From the NCBI GenBank assembly GCA_002007465.1, contig LNAC01000032.1, forward strand, positions 6,726,889-6,790,888: a stretch of DNA of 64,000 nt. Reading direction: 5' to 3'. Positions 34,043 to 46,000 of this stretch are shown in pieces; within the stretch, counting starts at the first letter, position 1, and each line of letters opens with the position of its first letter. The DNA comes from Ailurus styani. Its lineage: Eukaryota > Chordata > Mammalia > Carnivora > Ailuridae. The translations under genes and the position numbers were made by a program. Below the pieces are notes generated by a model, which saw only the letters and a list, made by a program, of their open reading frames with translations, was not told where the DNA came from and did not search any database.

Positions 34043-37000
34043 CTAGAAAGGAAAAAGAATTACAAGTGTTATTTTAAAAATGATTTAATAAGTAGGAATA
34101 TTTGTGAAATGCTCTTATAAAGAAAGTACATAACTTTGACAATCATCAGATAGCTTTCCCGAGCAATGTATATTCTACATCTAACCTAACTCATTCCAAT
34201 ATCACAGCAAATCTAACAATTTTAAATAATGTATTATTTGATACAGGTTTTAAATAAAATGCTTTGAATTATTCCAAGAGTCAATTAAACAGGTTTAAAG
34301 GGGGACCCTTGTTCTCTATGGAACTCCAAATTGGAGCTTACCTCTTCATTTACTTAAATTTGAAAAGAATGTACAGTTGACCCTTGAACAACACAGGTTT
34401 GAACTGTGTGGGTCCACTGAACTGTGGATTTTTTTTTTTCAATAAACACAGTCCGGTACTGTAAACAAATTTTCTCTTCCTTATGGTTTTTTTTTTTACC
34501 ATGGGAACAGAAAATTTCGTATTATTTCTCTAGCTTACTTCATTGTAAGAATAAAGTATGTAATACACCTAACATACAAAGTATGTGTTAATTGACTGTT
34601 TATGTCATCAGTAAGGCTTCTGGTCAACAGTAGGCCATTAAGTTTTGGGGAAGCCAAAAATTATACCCAGATTTGACTGTGTAGGGGGTGGTTGCTCTAA
34701 CCTCCACGTTGTTCAAGGGTCAACTGCAATTTAAATTCAAAATACATTACTTCATGTTTTCTTACTATACAACTCACACATACTATAAAATTTTTGCAAA
34801 AAATTTAAAAATGCACTTAAAAATTTACTCATAAGTAACAATAATCAAGATTTTGATCTATTTTTCCTCTACATTTCCTATGTGTATTCCTTTTTTAAAA
34901 AACAAAATTGGGATCACACTGTACTGTGCTTTTCCTATTAATTACATCATGCTCTCATGTCATTAAAATAGTCTTTAAAAACATGATTTGTAATAGCTTC
35001 CTAATAGCCCATAATTTGTATTATGCCATACTTTGATCATTCCCATTATCAGATACACATCTAGATTATTTCCAAAACTTTGCTATTACAAAAAAATGTT
35101 GTGATGAACACTACCGTACTTAAAACTTCAAATAACCTATGATCATAGTACTAGAAGAAAACACATCTCACCAGCTACTTGGAATACTCATCGCTCCAAA
35201 CTCTTTACTATTTCCACATTAAGTCATCCATAATTATAGGTGCCATTTATTAGCTCATCTATATATAAGGTACCATACATATAGCATCTCACCAAATCCT
35301 AAAAAATGTTTATGATGTTGACATATTAGCGGGGGGAGAAAAAAAAAAAAAGCCCTGAACATCAGAGATGAAGTAACCTGCCCAAAGTCATACTATCAGT
35401 GGCAGACATCAGTTCTGAAGCATCAGATTTCTATCCTTCCTTGCTGCTGTAACTTTTCTAATGTAGGTAAGGATCCATCATAAAACGCAAACTTCAACTC
35501 AAGAATATAGAATTTCAGTACTGAACCCTGTGGAAAAAAATCATTCTTCGCCCAGAACCTCAAAACTAATGATTTAAGAAGCAGAACAACTTTAACCGCA
35601 TGGTGTTAAGAGTACGTGTGAGCGCACATCTTACCGTCTTAGAACGCCAACACCTACAGTAAGCGGCTTTGGTGAGACACAGATCTTCAATGTTTATTTC
35701 ATTCACCACTTTGGGATTTTCCTTTTGTATTTTAAGATTAATCAAGCTATCCTTCTGTTGTTTTTTCTTCAGGAGGAATGGACGAATTGCAAGGTAGCCA
35801 AGTAGTGCAAGTACACCGAGGAAAGGCAGTAACCGAAGCCATTCTGAAACTGAACATGTACAGATTTAACAGTGAGCGGCCCTCCCATAACAGAGCTCAA
35901 ACAGCACGTGTCATCCTTGAGCTTGCTCTTTACCTATTCTTTACTTCTCACGTTAATCTCGAAACTAATCTATAACACTATGTATAAATAACACAATCAA
36001 GCCACCAATACCTGAGACAACCTTGTTTTATCTGTGGCCTAACTTAAGACTTGTAAAACTGGAATACAAAACTTGGAGAAATAGATCCTGTGTCAAATAT
36101 CTTACTTCATTATCCTCAAACTAAGTATATTTGTATTTATCTTTGTTTTTATTTCAGGAATAATGATCACAAACAGTGATGTATTTTATAAGTTTAGAAA
36201 GCATTTCCACCATGTCTAAAATCATATAACAGAATACCCAAGAATGAATATTTTACCCTTGATTTAGGATTTCAGACAGAACATGTGTTCAATGCTTTAA
36301 TTTACATTTTTGGTAAGACATAGTGATTCCTTAAGAAATGTTTCTAGAAGCTACTATTTTAAAGAACTAACTGAAATTTTCATACACTGAATGTTCTCAT
36401 TATTAGATACATCTTATTCCCTAAGCATTCATTAAAATGCCTTTGGGAGTACAAAGTACTGTCTTGAGAGGGTTAGGGAATATAAGTGAATAAATAAAAT
36501 GGTCCCTATGTCTATGAAGACAAACACATAAGGAAACCAAGATTAGCATTTCAGCATGTATTCTTCAAGTGTTGGCTAGTGCCATGCCTCTGTAGAGAAT
36601 CCTTTCTGTTCTCAAAATGTTATCCTTTGACAATCTTCACTGAGCACTTACCTGTTACCTTGCTAAGCACTATGTAGAAATAGCTTAGTCAAGAAAAAGA
36701 GAAAAATTAAAGATTATGTGCCAAAGCATATTAATGAATGTTAACACACTATGCTAAGAGTACAACTGTATTACCTTATTTAACTCTGTTAAGCTGCGTT
36801 AGTTTAAACAGCTGTATTTGATAGGTACCATTATTATACCCATTTTTCACGTGGGTAAACTACAGCTTAATAAGCAGGTTTAGTGCAGGACAATAAATCC
36901 TAACCTGTTCTGATTTAATTAAATCCAACAGATTTAAAATTTCATCTGTTCTTCACTTGGTAAAACTAGTCCCAGAGACAATTGTTCTTAGTATTCAAGT

Positions 37001-40000
37001 ATTAAAAGAAAAGACTGGCTTAATACAAAGTCTTCCAGAATGAAACTATTTTTGATACAACACTATGCCAAAGGTTTGTTATGAGTTCTAAATGAAACAA
37101 CCATATGTAAACACTATATGTATAAGAACTGTAATAGTGCCTGGCATAGAGAAGATAGATAATAAATAACTTATTAATAGATTATGAAAATTGATAGCAA
37201 CTCCTTTGAAAAAATATTGCCAACTCAACTTGATAACAGGATATAGTTGAAATCTTTGGGGTTATAATCTTTCAGTCGCCAGAATGAAGCTCCCTAAGGA
37301 CAAGGACCTTGCCTGTCATGTTCACTGTTCTATTCTCATAACCAAAGTGGAGACACTCCATACAGATTCTCTGAATGAACTGAAGTTCTAGAAATGAAAA
37401 GAACTATTTCTTGGGGAGAAGGGGTCTATCTATAGATCAGTTGTTGTCAAATATAGTAGTCACTAGCCACACTGCTTTGATTTGTACCTGTGATTTTATT
37501 TTAACCAGATATGATAAGATGATAGACAAGGAGGTAACGGCCTTGAAAGAAAAGTTTACTGTTTGTAATTTCCAAGAGCGGGTACACCATGTCATACAGA
37601 GCCACATAGGGAAGTACCAGGTTTGGTCAGGAGGAAGGCAAAAGGAAAGAACCGGCACAAATCTTTACTGTGTTTTCCATGGGAAAGGCGAAGGAATAAT
37701 TTCCGTGGGCTCTGGGCGAAAGAGATAGTCTCTAGTTGTCTGGTATTAGCCCTGGGCGATTAGGGCAGGAGAAATACTGGTGTGCTATGTGAGAGTGACA
37801 TAAAGGAGGTGGTTGGTTTGCATATGAAAAGCGTGTTCATGGAATTGTTTACTATCTCTAGGAATTAGTTACTCCTGGGAAGGTGCAGGTTCTTCTTGGC
37901 CTCCATGATGTCAAAGCATCATATAATATAGAAAATAAAAAACATGATTAATATATACATATAGCTATAAACTTTAAATAAGTAAAATTCAAAATTCAGT
38001 TTTTAAGACAAACTAGTTACATATCACAAGCTCAACAGTAACATGGTACTCATAGCTACTATATCTGACAGCCAGACAACATTTCCATCATGTTTTTTGG
38101 ATGGCACTGCTATAGAGCATTGTTTCAATAAAGTAACATCTTTACAGCACGGCAAGGCTGCTTTGACAGCTTCACCACCCATCTCTTATGGTAGCTGAAA
38201 CCACCGAAAGCTACTACCTAGTAGCTGCCTTCCTGTGTTCTGTGTATAAGAATTCCTTCTGTCTTTCTACCTCTAGTCTATTGGACTGATTTATGTAGAC
38301 CCTTTAAGATTAATGTCGAATACTGCCTTCTCCAGAAGTTTTCCTTGATTTCACAAAGCAAAATCTATCACTTCCTCCTGTACTTCCAAGCCCTTTTTCC
38401 TCATGTTTCTTTTATCACACCACTGCCATCTGCTTATAAAGCTGACTCATATATGTCCCTACCACTATCCCTGACACAAAGTAGAAACCTCATAGGTGTT
38501 TTATGAATGACTTGAATGAATGAATGCAGAGCATAAATGTCAGTCCCTTTCTCACTCACCACATAGTACTGTAATTATTTATTTACACTTATCTCCTAGA
38601 TCCAGCAATGAATATCTATTGACCGCAACACCCAGTGAAAATTTTGAAGTACTAGGTACTCGGGAAATGTTTTTTTTTTTTTTAAGATTTTATTTATTTA
38701 TTTGACAGAGAGAGAGAGATTACAAGCAGGCAGAGAGAGAGGAAGAAGCAGGCTCCCCGCCGAGCAGAGAGCCCGATATGGGCCTCGATCCCAGGACCCT
38801 GAGACCATGACCTGAGCCGAAGGCAGAGGCCTTAACCCACTGAGCCACCCAGGTGCCCTTAGGAAATGTTTATTAAATGTAGAGTAACTTTAAGTATTAT
38901 TCTGTATATTACAAATTAAAAAGTCATGTTAAATGACTCAAACTCAAAAAGTAAATAAATAGGAATTTAAAGATGAAAACCTTAACTTAGATTCCTATGT
39001 TTAGCATTTCCTGTCCTAGGCCACAAATCTCAGGGAATAAATGGCGTTAATACTTTTAAAAATCTACTTCAGAAAATGTTCTTTCGATGTACTTAATTCC
39101 TCAGTAAAACATCACTCTGTGGTAATATGGTAATAAAAAGTACTATTATCTCCTACAACAAAGTAACTGAAACAACAGTCTGAGTACAACCTACTTTGCG
39201 AAGGTGATAAACTTCAATTTAACTATAAAAAAGCCTTATAAAGAAAAATAATACAGCCTTTGAAGCTTAATTAAATAACTTTAAATATATTTACTAAGTT
39301 TGATTTTTAGCAAACAAATATGAAATACAGAAAAATCAAACAAGAAATTAAAAAAATTTAAATATTTAAAATTTAAATAGCTATTTCCTATGAACCTGCT
39401 TGACATATGTTGAGCTATTACAGATATTTTAGATACTCTGAGGAGAATACTATTACCTCCTAATTATTAGGTATAATGTACATTTTGTACACTACATTGT
39501 TTTTATTGTTCAGGATTACCAAAAATAGCATTTATTTTACAAAATTTAGAAAAGCATAAAAATAACTTTTAATACTATCAGTCAAGAGTTGGTAACATTT
39601 TACATCTTTTTTTTGCTCTGTAAATATATGTTTCAAATACTTAAAAACCAAAACTGAGACCATGTTGTATATACAGTCCATATCTTACTTTTTCCACTTT
39701 ATATCATGAACGTTTCCCAATTTCTTAGCATCACTTGGAAACATAACTTTTAACGGCTACATCCATCTACTATTTCCCCCAATCAGAATGTAAGATCTAC
39801 AAAAGCAGACACTTTATTTATTCAGGTCACCACTGTATCCTCCGTGCCTAAATAATGCTTGCTTCAATTTATTTTATTTTATATTGAGTCATAATTTATA
39901 GTACAGCCTGTTGAGCTTTGAGTTAAGTGTTAAATTTGATGAGTCTTTACAACTATATAGACCTATAAACACCACCTGAAACAAAATACGGGTATTTCCA

Positions 40001-43000
40001 TCACTCTAAGAAGTTTGCTCTTAAAAAAAGAAAAAAAGAAAAAAAGAAGTTTGCTCTTGTACAGTCCCCTTTCTGAGTTCTCTCGCCAATTTACGTACTT
40101 AATAGATATTAATGAATTAAGAAATCCGATCTCTTTGCTATTTTTAAACAATTCCAATTTAGTTTTTGACTATATAGTAAGTACCCATGACGTGGAGACA
40201 ATGTGCTAATGCAAGTGTAGCGCTTTCTTATTTGTTTCTATGGACCCAGTGCTCAGTACAGTGCCTGGCACAAGAGTAGAATTTCAATACATAACGAATT
40301 CACAGTTTATCTGTTGTATAAATCCAGATTTTCATATACTCGGAATTAGGTTTCTTTGGTTTATAGAACAGAACAACATAATTCACTCATTTGTTCAACA
40401 ATACAAGTACCCACCACATCCCAAATATTGCATTACGTGCTGGGGATTCAGGCTGATGTACAAGTTTCCGCCTCTTACAGAGTATACACTTTAGAGGTGG
40501 AGATAACAACAAACAAGTAAACAAATAAATAAGCAAGATAATTATAGACTATAATAAGAGCTATGAAGGAAACAAACAGGATGACATAAGAAAGACCAAG
40601 ACTATCCTAGGGGCAAAGCAGTACACTGACTGCAACTTTAGGTAAGGGACACAGGAAGGGAAAAAAGATTGTTAAGCCAAGACCCAAAGAAAAGCAGGGG
40701 GCTCAAAGACTTGAGTAAAGAACTTTCAAAGCACAATAAAGAGTACATATAAAGAAATTCCAACTTCATAGAACTGTTGGGAGGAATGAATGAATGAAGT
40801 TGGAAACCACCCTAAAAACTATTGAGCACTATGCAAAAGGAAGCTACTAATGCATTCTGCCCTGAAACTAAAATATGGGTCTCCTCACCCACTCCTTATC
40901 CTCTAACAGAGACTTATACAAACCAAGACTTCAATTAATTTTAACTGAATTGAGTCTGTACTCCATTAATTTGATATTTAAGGTAAATCCCATTAGGTAT
41001 GCACTTGTTTGCCTTTGTTCAAGGCTTATGAACGATAACAGTGTAAGTTAACAGATAAAAATTCTGTTTAAGATATTTAAGGAAAAAACTTAAAGCACCC
41101 TCAAGAAGTATAAAACCTCACAAACAGATTAGGTGAAATCACATGTGAAGATACAAAAATTATAAGACACAGTCCCTATCCCAAAGAAACTTTTCATCTA
41201 ATGTGGAATACAGATCTATAAAAAAGGATTACACTACTGTATAGTATGTGCAATTATAAATAAGCAATACAGGGGCGCCTAGGTGGCTCAGTCATTAAGC
41301 GTCTGCCTTCAGCTCAGGTCATGATCCCAGAGTCCTGGGATCGAGCCCCGTGTCAGGCTCCCTGCTCTGCAGGAAGCCTGCTTCTCCCTCTCTCACTCCC
41401 CCTGCTTGTTTGTCCCTCTCTTGCTGTGTTTCTCTCTGTCAAATAAATAAATAAAATCTTAAAAATAAATAAATAAATAAGGAATACAGAAGAAGACATG
41501 ATTAATTCTGCAGAGATGTGCAGACTTTACAGAGAGGATATGACACCTAACAAAGTTTCTGAAAGATGAGTAAGAGTATAGGAGTTCAGAGGCTTATGGG
41601 AGGAGAGGCTATATTTCATACAAAAGAAATAGCATAGGTAAAGGCACAGACATACGAGGTGCATGAAAAGTAAGCATCACAATACTGCTGGAATATGATG
41701 AAATAGGAGAGGGACTAGAGAAGTGGATCAGGTGCTGGGATAATAAAAATCAACAGAAGGGGTGCCTGGGTGGCTCAGTCGGTTAAGCATCTGCCTTCTG
41801 CTCAGGTCATGATCCCAGGTCCTGGGACAGAGCCTCATGTCAGGCTCCCTGCTCCTTGGGGCACCTGCTTTTCCCTCTCCTTCTCCCTCTGCTTGCAGTT
41901 CCCCCCAGTTTATGCTCTCTTTCTGTGTCAAATGAATAAATAAAATATTTTAAAAAAATCAACAGGTAGGTAATAATCTACTCTGTACGTAAAAGGGAAC
42001 CAATATACCTGAATATTAAAGTAAATGGAAAGCTCTTCATTTATGAAATCAGATGGAATTATGGTATCAGATGGAAGATGGACTGGTGGAGAGAGAGAGG
42101 TAACAGCAGAGAGGGCTGGTAGTGGGAGGACAAGATGCAAGACAATGTGTTAGAAATCCACTGAAATCCCCCCAAAATCATGCAAACTTAAATTAAGGCA
42201 GTGGCCATTAAAGTAAAAGGGACAAATGGATTCCCTAAAATTGCCTCAGCGATGTATATGTACATCATTTTACGAGCAGATAGTCTGATGCTTTTATTGG
42301 GAACACTGAGTAGGTCTGTGATCAATCTTCATTTGCCTTGAAACTTAAGAACCACTAACTCAGTAAAATTGATAGGATTGGGTGAGTGATCAAATACGGA
42401 GGAAGTGAGGCTTCTTCATGATTCCCAGATTTCTGGTTTCATTATCTGGATGGATGGAGACACTGGTCTCTAATGTAAAAACAAAACAAAAGAGAACATA
42501 AGAAGAGCAATTTTAAGCAGGAAAAGACCACTGTAGTGTTGTAGAAGAAAGGGGAAACTATGAGGTGTTGACATCCTTAAAGAATATAAGGGAGAGACTA
42601 AAGGTCAATAGTTAGCAGCAAAAAATGAGGTATAATTGGGGCGCCTGGGTGGCTCAGTGGGTTAAAGCCTCTGCCTTCAGCTCAGGTCATGATCTCAGGG
42701 TCCTTGGATTGAGCCCTGCATTGAGCTTTCTGCTCAGCAGGGAGCCTGCTTCCTCCTCTCTCTCTGCCTGCCTCTGTGTCTACTTGTAATCTCTCTCTCT
42801 GTGTCAAATAAATAAATAAAATCTTTTTTAAAAAAGTGAGGTACACTGATGGATGGCACAAGTCATAGCTTTCTTTGAAACAGTGAAGTAGTCCAGTGGG
42901 GAAGCTGTTCTGCAGAGCCTAAAAGATGCCAACTCTCTCTGACCCCTCATCCCAGAAAGACAAGGAAAGATAGAGAAAGAAAAGATATCATTGAGAGCGC

Positions 43001-46000
43001 TACAGCCAGGGGAAGTGACTTCCTCAGGGAGAGTTGTTTCATTTAGGGCAAGGAGGTGCATCTATAAAAAATTATGAAGTAGACAAGCCAGGAATAGAAG
43101 ATAACAGCATGAGAGATCAAGGGTTGGAGAGGGTGGGGTGTAGGTATTTTGGGCTATAATTAAGTCAGCACATAGACCTGTCTGACCTCAACATTCAATC
43201 CACTAAAAAGGTACCCAGTTAGGCAACATTTTGCTTACTCATTTGAATGTAAAAGGCTTAAATTTCCCCCAATTTTTTCTTTTTCAAATTTTTCACTTCA
43301 GAAAGACCTTCCTCCTCTACCAGTGACGTCTTCCTGTTTCCAATTTTTTTTAAACACCTGTTTCTAAGTTTAAAAAAAAAATCAGGGGCGCCTGGGTGGC
43401 TCAGTGGGTTAAGGCCTCTGCCTTCAGCTCAGGTCATGATTTCAGGGTCCTGGGATCGAGGCCCGCATCGGGCTCCCTGCTCAGTGGAGAGCCTGCTTCC
43501 TCCTCTCTCTCTGCCTGCCTTTCTGCCTACTTGTGATCTCTCTCTCTCTCTGTGTCAAATAAATAAATAAAATCTTTAAAAAAAAAATCAGACGACACTA
43601 ATACTAAAATACCAGCAGGATTCTAAATGGGTTTTGTAATAGTCCACTTCCCATCATTAAGATAAACAACAGCCTAAGAAAGTAGAAAGAACCAGTATCA
43701 TCAGAGTAACAAAATCTACACCAAAAAGAACATTTCAAAGCAACCTGAATAGCAAACAATTTTTTAACATAATTTTTTGAAAGTTTACTGTTAAAAGAAA
43801 GTATCTCCTCAGAGAAATAGAATTCAGTTTAAGACAGAGCAGATTCAAACTTTTATAAAGATAGGCTACTTATCACACCTTATTCCTGACCAAAATATAT
43901 AAACAAATACCATGATAAAAACATTTGTAAAAGCACACAGAGACACATATGGATCTCAATGAGGAAGTATATTCTAAGAAACCAGGACAGACTTTTGCCT
44001 TCTCAAAAGGTGGCATATAATGATACTATTAAAATAATGTTGGGAACATGGTTGCTGATAATAACATATCTTCTTGTTAGGTAAAACAGAAATGATTTCT
44101 ATTCTGAATTATAAAAAGAGGAAAGTAAAATATTTTCAAGGGATGTTTATATTATTACCACTTAACATCTAATACAGACTGTTCAGGACCAAAGGCCAAT
44201 AAAATGAAATTAATGATCAATTTAAAAACCTTTTGTCCATTCATTATTATGAACAGTGTTTTGGTGTCTAGAACATTTCCTGGACCAAGTATTCAATATA
44301 ACACCTGATGACTTGAAAAATTTTACACTGCAAAGTAGTTAGATGGCAGAAAATGTTTTAATGAGACTGAATTGTTCTCCACAAAGGCTAATATAATCTT
44401 TATTTTTTTAATTACACTGACTTAAATACAGTTGGTCTAACTAGGAAGAGGGAAAAAAAACTTTTAAAACTTAAAGGAACTATGTAACTATTTTCCCAAA
44501 TTCTCAAAAACAGCTTTTTAAGATAAAATTTTTTGATCTTTTAGAAATAATTTCTAGTATTTACATATTAATGAATGCAACTTTCTAGTTTGAATGTATT
44601 AATTTCTTATATATCCCTACTAAGAAAACTCACCTTTTATTCCATTTCTTTAAAAAAAATTGTGATACATTTTACATAAAATAAAATAAACAGATCATAG
44701 GTGTTTAGTTCTGAGCTGTGACAATTAAATATACCCCAGTAGCCTCCACTGAAATGTAAAAACATGCAAAATACTCCACCACCCAAGAAAGTATTCTCCT
44801 GCCCCTTTCTAATCTATCCTCCCACACTGATGTCTACAACTAAAGCTTTTTCACTCAACATTAAGTTTTTGAGATTCATCCAGTGGATCAGTAATTCATT
44901 CCCTTTTCTTGCTCACCAATATTCCACTTTGAACATACTACAGTTTGTTTATCCACTCTATTGATGGTAGATATTTCAGTTGCTTTCAGTTTGGGGGTAT
45001 TATAAATAAGGCTGCTATAAACATGCTTGTAGAAGTCTTCTTATGGATATAGGTTTTCAACCCTTTTCCACTTCTAAATTCTTCATTCAAAATTGGGCCT
45101 TTCTGGATAAACAGAGCTAATGCTTTTAAACCTGTCAGTTCTGACATGTTTGTGATACTCCAGAAAAACCTAGTGATTATCTTGGGATTCACTGCTTTAT
45201 CTTTAGGAGCAAAACCGTTATGTTTCAAAAAAGCAAACAGGATCAAGGCGGGAAGAGCTACCACATTCAAAGTTTAATAGCAAGCTTTTAAATCTAGAAG
45301 TAAAGTGCTTCAGACTTTTGAGTAGGAAGATTTTGTTGTTGTTCTATTTTAAAAGTTTATACAACAGGAAAAGCTTTTTTAAAGGTCAAAGTATTAGAAG
45401 AGACTATACTTCCAAAGGGCAGAATCATACAAATTTATCTTAGAAGACTCACTGTTAAACATGTGACCTAAACAAAAACAGATTAAGTTGTTTCTGATAG
45501 ATAAGGACTGTCTGTAAATACTGTATGGTGATTAAGGATCTCCAAGTGTTTCCTAAGAATGCAGAGTCATCATGAGAGAGCCAAGTGCTTTAAAAAAACA
45601 AAACAAAACAAAAAAAAAACCCGCTAGATGTAAATAGGGAAGAAAAAACAGGCAATAAAAATGTAAGCTGTAACTTCACTCTAATTTTCACAGATAGAAA
45701 ACGAAAACACTTTTGGTGTCTTAGACATTTTAAACATTTGCTGAAAAGTGATCTTCCAGGTTATTTCAACAAAAGTCTAAGTATGGATTCTATAAGTAGC
45801 TCAATCAAGACAGATAAATGTAATTAGCTATTACAATCTACTCTGAAGCGAAGACTCAGAGTGGAAATTCGTCAGTGGGTATTTTCTTCCATAGTGCTCC
45901 AAAACAAATTCTGTAACTGTTATATTGTCTTCCAGTATGAAAGAGACTATCTCATTTTTTCATAAAGCAGTTATTACAAACATGTTTCCTAACAAGCAGT

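Larger units (their letters stand above)
40240..43100 (+). mobile_element. L2 (LINE-2) fragments, cut by three SINEs
   Basis: agtgcctggcacaagagtag, gtgctggggattcaggctga and long A/G-rich degenerate text through 42.5 kb follow the L2 3' part. Old; no coding capacity. Edges approximate. Confidence 0.5.

Noticed and set aside
37411..37728. 105-codon plus-strand open frame
   Set aside because: Lies within an old dispersed repeat in CISD2 intron 1, with no recognisable domain or splice support.
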